DNA of 64,000 nucleotides from Sphagnum compactum (GCA_965153455.1 OZ234493.1:32044213-32108212); one strand, 5' to 3'; shown: positions 10,880 to 23,779, counted from the first letter of the stretch. Numbers and translations are program-made. Notes: generated by a model from the letters alone, not told the origin.

Positions 10880-11597
10880 ACGACGGCCAGAGGGAGGGGG
10901 GGGAAACAATCCCGGGTCCGTGCTACAATACGTTCCGTCGGACTGGTTTTGAGAAAACAGTTGGAACACAACTGGTTTGGGAAGGGGGTTCGAAAAAGGG
11001 AGGGAAGAAGGGAAGGGAAGGGAATGGAAGGGAGGAGAAGACGAGAGAAGAAGAGACGAGAAGACGACGACGGCAAAGGCGGCGGCGCTCATCATTGCAG
11101 CAAACAAACGGACGCGCACCCAATCCCCACTCCTCCCCATTCTTTTGTCTCTTCTTCTCTGCATTGCCTGCTCTGCGTCACCTTGAAGCTGCAAAGGTGC
11201 ACTTGAAGATCTGACTGACTGACAGACTCACTCATTTAACGCTCTTCTCATTCATGGTACCCGCTTTGAATCTCTGCAAGAGGTTTTTTTTTTTTTTTTT
11301 TAAGGTCGAGAATTGATGTTGTGTCTGGGAGCTGGGAGATTTTCCTCCTCTTGTTGTTGTTGTTGTTATTGTGGTTGTGTTTGAAGTTGGCGAGTTTTTT
11401 GCCCCCTGTAGTTTGTGAACAGAGACGAAACAGTTTTGTGGCTTGTTGGGTCCTAGGTAAAAGTGGCGGTTTTGGTGCGGGGGGGTTTGGGGAGGGTTTT
11501 GGGAGCAAGAGCTTGAAATCCGTGTCTTCTGGGGAGTTTTGATTATTAGGGTTTAAGTTTGTTTTGGAATCAAGGGTTTGGACTGCGGCTGCTGCTG
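10880..11597 (+). other. Probable WEE1 promoter end and 5' leader
   Basis: This contains a purine-rich stretch (GGGAAGG and GAAGA runs, about 10980-11075), then mixed DNA with a T homopolymer near 11283-11302 and (TTG)n near 11350. It probably holds the transcription start and 5' UTR, possibly with a leader intron, but neither is fixed from sequence alone. Confidence 0.4.
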
Positions 11598-14500
11598 ATG
11601 ATGATGATCAAGGGAGTTTGTGGGTGGTGGGAATCGCAGGAAGAATTGGATGAGATGGTGGCATTGGAGCAATGGGATGGTTTGGCATTGAGCCAGCAGC
11701 TGAGTGAAGTCTGTCTTTACACTCCTCTTCACAGCCCTGATCTGAAGGAGATTGTAGTAGTTGAGACAAGTGTTGCAGAGCAGCTTTTGCAGCCGCTGGA
11801 GGAGGTAGAAGAGGTGAATCTGGCGGATCAGGAAGAAGAAAATGGTCGTGATGACTCACATGACCATATTTGCAGCCAAGATGTGTTCTGGTACCCACCC
11901 CCTTATTTCCTGAATTCCACCATCTCTTCAAATTTCCATGTAGTTCTTCTTCAAGCTTTGGGACTTGGGAGGAGCAAGTGTTTGGCTTTGATAATGATAG
12001 ATGGGTATTGGGTTTTTTTTGTTTTGGCGCAGCACCCCAGATTTCATCACTCCTATTGAGCAACAATTTCCTGTTCATTTTGATGTGAACAAGGTAAAAG
12101 CATGCTACACCCCTCCTGGTCCCAAATTGCTTTTTGTCAAGTATGAGGGCATCTTTTGAGTGTGGTTTTTGTCTGCACACATGTGGAAGTCATGCTTTAT
12201 GGAAGAATGTGTGAAGGTTTGGCTCTGGCTGTTTTTCAACTAATCAAGAGAAACTGTTTTCTAGATGCAGGACAACACCAGACAACGTATTAAGTCACCA
12301 ACAAGGTTGACACCTTTGCGATACAAGAGACCAAGACCAGGTAACATGAGCTGCAGTTGTCATGGCATGTCACAAAGGTCTGTTTGTGAACAAAGATAGG
12401 TGTGCAGTGTCTGACTGGTAGAAGTTTTCATTTTTTTATTTTTTTTTGGGTGTGTTCCTAGATCCTCAACTGCAACTATCGACCTGGTTGAAGGAAAACG
12501 AGCAAGTCCCACAACTAGAAGTTCCCTTGCTTCCAGAGAAGCCCAATTTGCAGAACGAGGATGGTGCAGGATCAATGAGAAGCAAGTTGGTGAAGGAGGG
12601 TGCTTGTGCATTCATGCCTTCGCATCCCGGTGTTAGGTCAAAGCATCACCGGGTTGATTCACCAGTCTGCATCCGCAATCCTTTTGTGCAAGGAGACTCA
12701 GAGGAAAATGCTGATACTTTGCAATCGGCAAGGCCACCAGGTGTGTGCATCATGGACATATGAAGGCTGGAGTGCACTGATTTAAGTTTTTTGGTCCATT
12801 TTTCCATTTCCCTTATCTGCTTTCTAGTTTGTTTGTGGTTTTCTTTGTTCCTCCTGCAATGTGTCTTGTGACGGTTTTCTAGAAAATCTCTACACATATC
12901 ATCAGCTTTTCTGAAGATCTCCAGTTCAAGTTGAATCAATCTTTCTATGGACCACAGAGTTTTCTGTAGAGGTTGAAGTCCCATGTCACCAAGGTTACTA
13001 GAGGAGATTCTCTGCTGTTTAAGGGTTTGATGAAAAAGAATTGTGGTGTGCAGTGCCGTTGGCACCAAGGTTTGCACAAAGTGGTATGTCCCGGTACAGT
13101 GAAGATTTTCATGAAATTCAGGTATGTAGGTAAACCTTACTTTGATGTCTTTATTTTTTTGTTTCATGGATTCATTATTTTTTCTGTAAGGAAAAAAGGT
13201 GTTTTTTCTTCTCTTCTTTTTCCTGACTTGTCTTGAATTCCAGGAGATTGGGCAGGGGAATTTCAGTCGAGTCTACAAAGTTCTAAAGCGCATTGATGGA
13301 TGTCTTTACGCAGTTAAACGTTCAATCCATCAACTCCATCAAGATTCCAGGAGGTACATTGTTGTTCCTGTGCTTCTCATGCAGCTGCTGTCAATCAGTG
13401 CAGAGTCCAGTTTTTTATGCACTTTACAAGTCAGGGGATCCAGTTGATATTGTAATGTGTGAAATGCTTACTTATTGCTCCTTCGATTTTCTAAAAGACT
13501 GAAAGTAGCCTTCTACTCTTTGATGCTGTAGGAAGCAAGCACTTACAGAGGTTCAAGCACTTGCAGCTATTGGTAAGGATCCTAAGCATTGATCATCTTT
13601 CCATTGTAAATAATTTCAGCAAAGTGTCCTGGGTTTTATGTTCAAGAGGTTCCATTATTGATCTGTATTGGTGGTGGAAATGAATGCAGGTATGCATGAA
13701 AATGTTGTGAGGTATCACACTGCGTGGTTTGAAAGTGACTATCTCTACATCCAGATGGAGCTCTGTGACTCCACCCTTGGCCAATATGCAGCTTCAATTC
13801 CAGCAGCTTCCTTGGAATGCTCATTGCTGACTGCCCTGTGGCAGGTGGGCTTCCTCTTCTTGCACTTTGAATCACATTACTGACCCATAACACCCCTCAC
13901 CCTTTTCTTTGGTTGCTTTGTGAAGTGATTGTGATCTATTTACAACAATTGTTGTAATGCTATCATTCCTGTTTTCCAAGCTTCAGAAGCAGATTTGGGC
14001 AAAGTTATTTGGTGAACTCATTGTGTTTTTATCCCCAGATGGCAAAGGCATTGTCACATATTCATGCAAAGGGATTGGTGCACCTGGACTTAAAGCCAGA
14101 CAACATCTATGTTCTTGATGGAGTTTTCAAGCTGGGTGACTTTGGATGCGCAACTCGCATTGATGGGAGTTTGAGCTTTGAGGAAGGTGATGCACGGTAC
14201 ATTCCTCTTGAGTTTCTCAATGAAGATTATACTCATCTCTGTAGTGTGGACATGTTTTCTCTTGGAGCTTCCATCTACGAGCTTGCAACAGGTGTCACAC
14301 TGCCATCTTCTGGGCCCACATACAAAGCTTTACGGGAGGGGAAACTGGCTGTCCCCCCTGGTTTCTCATCCTCATTTGAAAATCTTCTCAAGGTGGGTAG
14401 TGAGTCACCTTCTGTAAATGTGTGATAATCTTGGTCATTCTTGTATATGAGACAATGTCATTGGCTTGCACATTATTTAAAACCGTCTGAATGAAGACAT

Positions 14501-14795
14501 TGTATAACTGGATAGTAAACAGAGCTCTTGATCCAACAATGCTCACAAGGCCCAAACTACAACTGAACTTAGCAGCTGAAGATCTTGCTATAATTTCTTT
14601 GTTTTTAAAGACGCGATTATCGTTGTCTGTAAATTGTGATATCTTAAGTGATGTGAGCTGCTGGTGTTTATGCAGGAGCTGATGCATCCTAATGCAAAAA
14701 GGAGACCTTTGGCAGATGATGTACTCAAGCATCCTATATTCAGTAGGCGAACTTTGGGTATGAATTTATCTGAGGAAATAACGGCACTCACATGA
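11598..14795 (+). CDS. WEE1: WEE1 protein kinase
   Basis: WEE1 inhibits cyclin-dependent kinase by phosphorylating its ATP-loop tyrosine, delaying mitosis, especially after DNA damage; it is nuclear. I reconstruct ten exons: 11598-11890, 12033-12093, 12271-12340, 12462-12740, 13054-13121, 13244-13353, 13532-13572, 13690-13844, 14039-14392 and 14676-14795. All junctions are GT-AG and in frame (516 residues; Arabidopsis WEE1 is about 500). Evidence: an N-terminal SQDVFCTPDFITP block formed only when exon 1 joins exon 2, like the plant SQDFFCTPDYITP; the glycine loop GQGNFSRV; Lys282 in YAVK; the catalytic loop HLDLKPDN (Asp376); DFG (Asp393); and the WEE1-type EGDARYIP activation segment. Exons 1-4 form a divergent regulatory region. 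The exact ATG (11598, 11601 or 11604) and the exon 4/5 junction are least certain. It is convergent with CSE1 downstream. Confidence 0.92.
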
Positions 14796-17492
14796 GTCTG
14801 TCACGTGAGTAGCCCCATCATCTATTGTATAACTACGTGTTAGAATCTAGGACTAGAGCAACGGTTAAATTATCTCATAGAGCATCCGTCCATCACCAAT
14901 CAGTGTTGGGTTTCAAGAGCATTGACCACCCTGTTGAATCAGGGTGCTTGCAAGAAGGTACACACTACACACACACATAGAGGTGTGCAATCATTTTGGA
15001 AGAAGGATTTGGCAGGTGAGAAATATCCAGTCATGGTTCGGAGAGGCTTGTATTCCAATATTGGCAGCAGCATAGGGAAGCGGGCTTTGTTTTTGTCTCA
15101 TGCTCATACAAGTTTTTTGGCTTGAGGAAAGAACAAAGCAAATTGGAACGACACAGCATATTTTATGCTGTTGAAAAATTTGGTTTGTACATACTGTCTC
15201 AAAGAGACTCTATACTTCTATATACATGGGAAATCAAATTTCCCAAGTTTTTTTTAGGGTATCGCTTTTGCAGTTCATATTTCAACACAAATAAGACTAT
15301 GTACACTGCTGATTTCAATTAACATTTGGAAATGTGTCTAGATGGGAAAAACCCAACACAAGCCAGACTGGTGTCTATAAATGCTAACATGGCTTGGCTC
15401 TGGGTATGCATCTTCGGAGGCAATGGGAAGAAAATGTCATATTTTCATCTCCCAGTTGAAAAATTCTAAATTAATACACCTCAATGCAAAATGCCTCAAA
15501 TGTGAATTGGACATAAACCCAGTAGTACATAAACATCTACCCTTAATGCATCACCTCTCAAGGCAGTTGTTACATAGCAAACACAGCTGTAAAATACTAT
15601 CAGATGTAAATGAGAAGCCTTTTAATTGTATCCCATGTTGCTGTTCACAAGTCTCGTGTAACGGAAAATCTTTTGATTATATAACATATCATCGACACAA
15701 AGTACCCAAAACATGGTTTTCAAAAATCTTCGAATAATTTAGTTCACCCGTTGGCTCCTAACACCACTGTGGTATCTATTACTAGGTACTTACCATTGTG
15801 GTGAGTCCCAAAACACTAGCTAATCATTAATTACATTGACAAAGCAATTTGTCCTTTCCACCATCCCCTACTAAACCAAAAGCCAAGATGGTGACACAGT
15901 ACACCTAGTTCAAAATACCTCAAAAAACAAACACACACACACACACACACAACAGAGTGAGAACAAATGTTTGTATAGCAATATAATGACAAGCCACAAA
16001 ATAGAGAGAACTGAAAGACATACAACATACATTGGCACACATTGCATTTTGAGCCTGTTTTCCAATAGCATCACAATCAGATGTATGGACAAAAACAGTT
16101 TGACAATGGTAAAGCAATTTTTGTGTCAGTTCCAGCAAAACCAAAACAAACAGGACTAGGAGGGTCATAACCTTGAGAGTGTCACTCTCAAGTGTTAGAC
16201 CAGCACCTTCATAGATTGCAGTAGCTCCAACGTACAATATCAGCTGTTTCAACCTAGGCCTGTCGAACATACATCCAGACAAAAGGACAGTTTCAAAGAT
16301 TTTCCAAATTTCTTTTGAAGTCAAGGTCGTTACTGCAGCTATATTTTACTTGATCTAACCTTTGCAATCCATGGACTGAAGCTGTTTCATGACACTTGCA
16401 TTCAGACTGCCACAGCACATTGTGGATCCATGCCGAGTTAGCTTAAATCCTTTGGTTTTCTTACTTCTCAAACTGCCACAAATTGGACCTATTTGGTAAC
16501 ATGCCTGCTTACACAAGAGGGAATGGTCGAAAGGTTGCCCCTCCATTTCTTCAGCAGTATCAAAAACCCAGTAATAGAGACCTTATTTCAATTCAGCTAA
16601 ATCTTCATGAGAGCTCCACAATAAGCTTTATTGACACACGGAACTGTAAAGACAAGCACCATTTCCACAGGACCAATCCAATACGCAACACTGGAACATA
16701 AAGAGTTTCAATTACAGATGACACAAATGCATGACATCATATTCTTCACGAGAGTAGACTACATGATTATCTCCATCGCTCATATAAGGCTCCTGAACCA
16801 CTGGTCATAAAATTGTCTGCGAGGATGAACACCTGCAGTTCAGAATGAGACACAAAATTCAAAGTGTGTTGCAATGGAGAAGGCAGCACACAAGCAGAAA
16901 TATATCACCTACTCAGCAGGGTGTTTAATAACATCAAGGACCCAATAGTCAGTCACATTCATCAGGAACAGCTAGTGAAAACAGAAAGAATTTGGATCTC
17001 CAGATATTACAAAACAAGGCTGATCTTTCTCAATCTTCAGACTTTCAAATAAAACCAAACACCCCTCAAACATGCAAGATCATGAAAGATTACCTCAGAA
17101 TGATCAGCATGAGAAGAAAACTTTGTCTTGCTCCTTGATGTTCAGGTGAAAGATGCCAGAGATCACACCACAACACCAGCCTTTCCAAATGCTCCACTCT
17201 GATGACCATCTGGCAAGGGAAAAGAACTCTCTATGCAGCCCATTTGGTATGGGTTGCACCTAGGCTACTTGCAGCTTCTGGCAGACAATAGGGCATCCTA
17301 TTTTTCATGTCCACAGAGCTGCAACAGATGGACCAACAGTGCTTGACGCTAAGCTTGGGCAAAGCAGGATAGAGAGTAAGAGAAAGAAGCAGACAATGAG
17401 AGAAAGAAAAACAGGTCAGAGAACCAAGTCTCTTCTGTTCTTGGGCTTCCCTGCTTCATGAGGCAGGAAAGAGAGAGTGACAGTCAATAGTC
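14796..17492. other. Shared 3' region between convergent WEE1 and CSE1
   Basis: This 2.7-kb stretch separates two convergent genes and should hold both 3' UTRs. A CA microsatellite occurs at about 15931-15950. Small frames on both strands are short, lack motifs and overlap one another, so none is called. Confidence 0.5.
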
Positions 17493-20400
17493 CTATACAA
17501 TAGAGATTCTAAAAGTGCTGCACAAGTGTCCCAATGCTGTCTGGTTTGAGGGTTCCAAGCCCTGGATTATGGAGGGCAACTTCCCAGGCTGTTGTGAGGA
17601 AACACCACCCAATGTCTTTGCAAGAAACTCTTTTGGGTCCTTGACATCCTTTAAAGGGTCATCCTCTGCCTTTGAAGAATTGTGCAGCTGTGCATAAACA
17701 GCAGTGTAACCAACCACCTCATCTAAGTCTGGAACATCCTGCTCTTCATCAACCCTTTCTTCTTCTGGTTTGACCAGAAGTGTCACAACACTATTGAGAA
17801 GCTTCCCACAGTAGGGGGTGGCTGAGCCTTCCAGCAGTGGTGTAAACAGCATGGAGGCAGCCACAGCACAAAGCTTGATTTCTGTCTCTCCAGTGATGGA
17901 TGAGAGATTTGGTGACCAGACATTGTCCAGGATACTGAGAAACAAATTTGGCTGCACTGAGTTTACTGTGTCAATAACCTTTGAAGGGCCATGCTTCACA
18001 ACAAAAAGGGAAGCAAATATAATGAGTGACTTTATGAACTTTCCAGTGCTCCGATATTGCAGCCTGGAAAAGAGAATGGTCCAGATCTGACCCATGTAGG
18101 GAGAGAGCACTTCAAAGCTAACATTCTCAATAACAGTGTTCAGGATGAAGAACCCCTGGTGGTCAGTGTTCTTGGAGGCAACAAGCTTCTCAAAAACTCC
18201 CAACACTTGTGGCAGCTGGTTCCCTTGATTGATCTCTTGTGGAGCCTTCTGGAGATATGCTTGCAGAAGCCTCACTAAACCAGGTACATTGGCTTGGCGC
18301 TGCCACAAAATGGGTGTCAACAGCGGAGGAAAGAATGCAATATAGTTCGGAGGAAGTGGAGGCATTCGGCTCTCAATCAACTGTGCCATAATCTGGAAGA
18401 CATATGGGGCAAACTCTGTCACATCCTGCTCCAATACACTCTGGAAAACAGGAAGCAACATGTTTTCAAACACTGTTACTTGCTCTGGATCCCTTTCACA
18501 TGCCTTTTTCACTAGGGCTGCAACTGCTTCAAAGAGATAGTGGTTGAAACTGGGGTTGGAAGGATTCTTGCAAACCTCTGCAAGAATACCTGTCAGCTCA
18601 GCCAAGCATTGTGGAGCAAAAGGCCCAGCATCTGCAATGGATAAAACTCTCATAATACACCTCATGATGTAGGAATTCTCCTGAGATTCTGGAAGCTTGA
18701 GGGCGCTGAAGAGATTTGTGAGAAGAGGTTGCAAAAATGGAGCTAGGTCAGCTGCTGTATAACGCAGCTGCTTCCCATCCTTAAGTGCCAATAGCTTCTC
18801 AATGCACAGAGCTGCATAAGAGTGCACCACATTTGACTCAGCAACCAGAAATCCTATCAACTGTGGCATCAACTCCAATGTTAATTGCTTGCGAATCTGA
18901 CTGCGGAAGGTTGTGAAGAACTTCAAAGCATCGGCCTTCAAGATTGCATTTGAATTCACATCCTGAACCCGAAGCTCTGGCACTATTTGAGAGTCAAAAA
19001 ATTGTTCAATGTTCACAAGGTCAGTGCCAGTAGCCCCCAGTGATGCCTGCCGGGGTGCCAAAGTCACTATCAAGTATAGCGCACAATCCTTTGCTTTCCA
19101 GTTCTGGGCCGGATTGGCTGCATACTCTTGGATCATGTTCTGAAGATACCCAGAGAACATTGATGTCACCTGTTCTCGGTAATGTGTTGACAACCCTTTC
19201 ACAAGCTCACATGCAATTCTCCTCCTGCAACAGAAGATCATGAGATCCATTTAGGAATATTGCCAGTACAAATCAGCAAAGCCACTGTTAATTTTCCACT
19301 ATCATACTGAAACACCCTGCTGCAAGGAGACTTGTACTGAGCAACATGTTGCTGAAGTAACTGAATGGCCTGGCTCAATTGCAAAGCCAGAGCGATTGTG
19401 CTTCTCCAATCTGAAGACCATAAGATGTGTCTGCTCATTCAAGAAATTGTGACACTCGGGAAAAAATATACCATATATGCTTGAGATCACTGCAAATCAT
19501 AGACGAAAAAGTATCTGTTTCCAGACAACTTGAGTTGGAATCAAGAACAGAGCATATTTACCTTGTGTCCATGTCACTGCCTTCTACATCCCTCCTGATG
19601 TACTCCACATGATTCATCTCAAAGAGCTCTTCATCCTCATCTCGAATCCTCACATTGGGAATAACAATGCTCTCAGAAATCTGTTTTAGGGTTGCAGGAT
19701 CACTAAAGAGCTTGTGATGCACACTCTTGCTCACAGTAGTGAGAAACTTGATCGCAGTGGTTGCCAACCAATCCTGACTGGTAGAGATAGAAACCGACAT
19801 AAGAAGACTCCAAACATCTGTCGCAAATTGGCCCAAGTAGCCCTGAAACTCCTCCTCATTCTTCTCCATGTAAAGATTGATGTTCTCACAAATGGCTGCT
19901 TTGAGTTCATCAATGACACTGGTTTTCTCAGGATCTGTCTCTTGGACATGGGGATTGGTGTAAATCAAATACTTGTGAAACTCACCCATCCATTCAGCCA
20001 TATGGTTCTCAAAAAACTCAGGAAGCTCCTGGAAATTCAGTGAGTAGAAAATACGACAGGAAAGGCGTTGACATTCCAATGCAGGCTTCAAAATTGCTGG
20101 GTTTTCTGAACTTGATCCAATGACCTGTCCTGTCTTCAGGAAAATCTCAAGTAAAGGTGCGGCGAACCCATCTAGGCAGTACTTCAAATCAGTGAAAAGT
20201 TCATTACTCTTGTATTGGTATCTGAAGCGCTTGAAAATGGAATTTGAGGTCTGAAGAATGCCATTGATGATATTGTAGTCAGTTGCAGATCGGAGGCTCA
20301 CAACAAGCTCAGGCAATAAGGTTTGCCACTTACTTGGAAAATCATGTTGACTCATGATGGAAAGAGCTTCACTAAGCTGGGACTGGATTTTGGGAGGTGT

Positions 20401-20724
20401 GCTGAGCATGAGTGTGACAATCAAACCCTTGATCTGCTCCTTCTCAGGGTCTTGAATGGGGTTAAGAGCAGGTGGGAAGTCTGGGTCCAGAGGAGTTGCC
20501 CATCGATACTTCACATGGTTCTTGAAGTTAACAGCTGCCGCTTGTCGTACCTGAGCATCCACCAAAGGATCTGAGAGCAGACGAAGGATTGTAATTCCAT
20601 ACCCAGGTTGATCAGCTACTTGTTTCAGGAAAGTTTCTGCCTGTTTCCTTGGTTCCGGATTCGGTGCAAGTGTTTGCAGAAAACAGCTAGACAATGTCTT
20701 TACTGTCTCCTCCGTGTATTGCAT
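17493..20724 (-). CDS. CAS: Exportin-2 (CSE1/CAS), importin-alpha re-exporter
   Basis: This is the nuclear export receptor that returns importin-alpha to the cytoplasm with RanGTP. Two exons are supported: 20724-19562 and 19224-17493, separated by one 337-bp intron with GT-AG ends, giving 964 residues (Arabidopsis CAS/XPO2 is about 972). The N terminus [19 protein letters not shown] with PEPRKQAE and [14 protein letters not shown] is the importin-beta N-terminal domain (about 20-100). [20 protein letters not shown] begins the Cse1 domain. The junction restores [16 protein letters not shown]. The C-terminal half ([58 protein letters not shown]) is the CAS/CSE C-terminal HEAT-repeat domain. Start: the ATG at 20724 matches the family start; a few codons further upstream are open but not ATG. 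It is nearly intron-free, as in other plants. Essential housekeeping function is expected. Confidence 0.96.
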
Positions 20725-21600
20725 CTTGGCAGAACACACTTCAGTTCCACACTTTCAAATTTTCGTTTTTCCCCCTGTAGAAACCCTAAATCTCTACACT
20801 TCCTGTCTCTTGCACTGAGAGCCAAAGTTGCAACAAAAACCTCCCACTTCTTTGCAAAACTGCAAACTACAGAATCCAACGTTCAACACAGCGGAGTGAA
20901 AAATCTCAAAAATCCCTCACTTAAGCAACGATAACAACAACAACAACAACAACAACAAAGCAAGGCAGAGATAGATAGTTCCAAACAACTGTTATACAAA
21001 AAACAACAGAGGAAGAGGAGCTACTTATGACCTACAAACTTGGGATGCAAGTAAACAGTGGCACTCGTTTCGCTTGCTTGCATCCCAAGACAAGACAAGA
21101 TTAGACCGATTCTTTCTTCCTTAAACTTTTATTAAAAAACCAAAAAATATTCACACAACAACGAAAAAAGAGACGAGGAAACCGAGACGTACCAGGGAGC
21201 GCAAACAACAAATAGAGAGTTCCCCAGAGAAGCGAAATCTTTCTTAGTGCTGCTACTCCAACTCCAGCCTTGGAAATAGTCTTCCAGTAGGGTGAAAAAG
21301 AACAGAAAGAAAGAAAAGAAAGTTCCAAGAGGCGAACCAAGAAAAAAAGCAACAAAAGGAGTTGAGGCTACTATGGAAGACAAAAGAGAATTGCAGCTAG
21401 AGGGGAAAAAAAAAGGGGAGGGAAAAGAACTGAGAGAGAAAAAGAAGAGAGCGCGCGCGCAAGAGAGAGAAGAAAGACAGAGACAGAGAGAGAATACACA
21501 AAGCAGGCAAAAAACACAAAACGCACAACAACAGGCGCTCAAAGGACACGACAAAGACCTAACCCTAGAACCATTATGAAAGGCTGCACACCTCCTCATG
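20725..21600 (-). other. CSE1 5' leader and upstream region
   Basis: This contains an AAC/CAA run (about 20930-20957), a perfect hairpin at 21039-21089 and a purine-rich (GA/GC) stretch at about 21395-21500. It is likely the 5' UTR and promoter of CSE1. Open frames here are compositionally driven (Lys/Glu/Arg on +, Ser/Phe/Leu on -) and are not called as genes. No TATA box was recognised. Confidence 0.45.
21039..21089. repeat. Perfect 13-bp hairpin upstream of CSE1
   Basis: CTTGGGATGCAAG at 21039-21051 is the exact reverse complement of 21077-21089, with a 25-nt loop. It lies about 315-365 bp upstream of the CSE1 start codon, so it may fall in the 5' UTR or promoter. Function is unknown. Confidence 0.6.
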
Positions 21601-22970
21601 GATGTCACATCCGTGAAGAGGTGGATGAATACAGATATTGGTTATGATATTTCTCGTCCTTGGACAATTGATTTTGCATAATTCTTTGAATGCTAGTCCT
21701 TGGACAATTTCAAAAATAATAATTTTGGAAACAATTATTTTATCATTTTCAAGCCTAATTATCTCACTTTAAAAAAAATAAAATAAACTTCTTTCTTACT
21801 AACTTTCCTAATGATTACCTAAATAATTTTTCTATTAAAGAATGACAAATGTTTTTTGGATAGATCATAAACCTATTCATTTTTCATTTAAATTACCTAA
21901 TCATGTCTCATGATTTCATTGCCTATAATGTTCATTTGCTTGACATATAACAATGGGTAGAACCATTACACGATGAACTGCTTGTTTTTAGTTTCGATTG
22001 GGGGTTTTTGGACGATGTGAGAAAAAAATTGGGAGAAAGAGGGTTTTTTTTTGTAGGAAAGAAGGATATTATTGTTGGGGACTTTTTTTGGTTTAGTTTT
22101 GGGAAATTAAGGGGAATTTTGTGTGTGTGTTTTTGTTTTTGGTGAGGGGGATGGGGATTATTTTTAAAGATGCAAATAAAATTTTGAAAGGAGAAGGATT
22201 TTTGTGAGGGCAAAGGGTAATATATTGGTAGAGGGGAAATGGGGTTTTGTGGGCTTAGGGCAAAACATAATACCTCATTGTTGGTCACTATTTGATCAAA
22301 CTCCATGAGTTGAAAGAAAGATATTTTGTACGGTCCCTAGAGGTTGAAGAGAAAAATTGTGACATTCTTTTTTTGTTCAAAGATCACACATGAAATAACA
22401 TAACTGAACATCAATGGTGTTCGAGAGTTCATGTGTCAAATCGATGGAGCCATAACTTTTGTTGATATCAATCTTGTTGCTTTCTTTTCCTCGCTATAGT
22501 GCCCTTGCTCTAAAGGTTGGCAAATAATGAATTTTTTGAAGTCCTTTGCATCGGTGAGATAGTAGTAGTAGTACGATAGAAACATCAACTTTAATACTTA
22601 AAACACTAAGAGAATTATAACATTTTTAATGACTATTTTATTGCTTCTCTAAAGTTGAAAGACATGTTGTAATTTGTCACCATGCGACACCCATAGCCAC
22701 TTAGATCACAACCTTTGGTTAAAAAACAAGAGAGATATGCCTCTCAAAGTTGGACACCTTGTGGTTGGCAAGATCAGTGTTGGGCAGTTCTTAGAATCGG
22801 CGACAAATACCCACTAGTTATCAATGCAAGTATATGCGCACCCACTTACTCATTGGCTACAGCTTCATCAGATGATATTCCACATGATAGGAGTTCAGGT
22901 GTTGTTCAATTGGTAGACTTCAAGTTGGTTGATTTTTGTGTGTGTTTGTGTTGAGGTATTCACATATTGT
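21601..22970. other. AT-rich intergenic DNA
   Basis: This contains T- and G-rich runs (21970-22260) that produce a long low-complexity Pro/Lys/Asn/Ser frame on the - strand. A frame near 22715-22950 on + contains YASQSWTPCGWQDQCWAVLRI and is balanced in composition, but I cannot assign it. No gene is supported. Confidence 0.4.
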
Positions 22971-23294
22971 TGTGGTATTGTTGTTGCAGGGAATATAGGC
23001 ATGGCAAGAGACAGAGGTATGTTCCAGGGGGAAGGAACTGTTGAAAGACATTTCAACAAACAAAGCTTATTTTTGGCTTTTTGTAGCATATAGGCAGCAT
23101 GGAAGAGTGCTCATACAGCATTTGCTTACATTATTTCCTATATCTGCTCTACAGCAAGATGGGAATTTGCATATCTAACTGATACCATTCAATGCTTTAC
23201 CAGAGGTAGATTGGCTTTGAATTTTGTACATTTCAGCATTGGTGAATCTGAGTCAGGGTACAAGGCATAAAGATCAGGAACGTATTCTTTGCAG

Positions 23295-23393
23295 GTCCTG
23301 GCTTTTCAGAGCTTTTGAAACCAGACATTGTTGTGCCACTACTTGAAAACCTTCAGCTCGAAGAACATCTTGCTCCTTACTTGCCAGGGGTAT
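23295..23393 (+). pseudogene. Isolated RPN13/ADRM1-like exon fragment
   Basis: After an acceptor-like TTTGCAG (ending at 23294), about 32 codons read PGFSELLKPDIVVPLLENLQ followed by LEEHLAPYLPG. They run into GGGGTATTTG, which resembles a donor. This resembles the start of the C-terminal DEUBAD domain of the proteasome ubiquitin receptor RPN13/ADRM1, typically PLLENLxLEERLAPYLPEG. No upstream Pru domain or following exon was found nearby, so it is read as a captured or orphan exon rather than a gene. Confidence 0.5.
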
Positions 23394-23477
23394 TTGTTAC
23401 TCTTTTTTGCATTTCACCTTGTCTCCTGAATTACTTTCAGGATATAGAAGTTCCCAACTGTAGACCTTCTAACCTTA

Positions 23478-23730
23478 TGCCTCCTAGTGTCCATTGCATG
23501 CCCAAAATGTGCACAAAAGGACCCAATTTTGGTGTTTGGGCATCATTATTACGCCTCCTAGTGTCTATTACACAACTGAAGCATGCATATTATAAGACCC
23601 AAATTTTGTCTCTGTGCATCATTGATCTTTTTTATAAAAAGATACGCCTCCTAGTCTCCATTACATGGCCAAAGCATGTGTAATAAATAGGACACAAAAT
23701 TTGTGTCTGAGCAGCAACAAGATGTGTATG
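23478..23730. repeat. Three degenerate tandem copies, 74-93 bp
   Basis: A unit beginning GCCTCCTAGTGTCCATTACA and continuing into a GACCCAAATTTTG-like phrase starts at about 23478, 23552 and 23645. The copies are diverged and non-coding, and lie directly after the RPN13-like exon. Confidence 0.65.
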
Positions 23731-23779
23731 GTCATCCTCAGACTCATCTTGGTTGGGCAATTAGGCAGTCAGGAAAAAA

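Noticed and set aside
10660-11214. Open frames up to 166 codons on both strands upstream of WEE1
   Set aside because: They run across the GC-rich tandem repeat and purine-rich leader; the composition is repetitive and there are no domains.
11891-12059. Continuation of WEE1 exon 1 to the stop at 12059
   Set aside because: Continuous reading loses the conserved TPDFITP block and ends before the kinase domain; splicing at 11890/12033 restores it in frame.
21132-21608. 158-codon - strand and 95-codon + strand frames upstream of CSE1
   Set aside because: Ser/Leu/Phe versus Lys/Glu/Arg strings come from opposite readings of a purine-rich leader.
21932-22306. 124-codon - strand frame rich in Pro, Lys and Asn
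   Set aside because: Low-complexity translation of T/G-rich DNA with no motif.
22715-22954. 79-codon + frame with balanced composition
   Set aside because: No family recognised, no splice or start context; left as intergenic.
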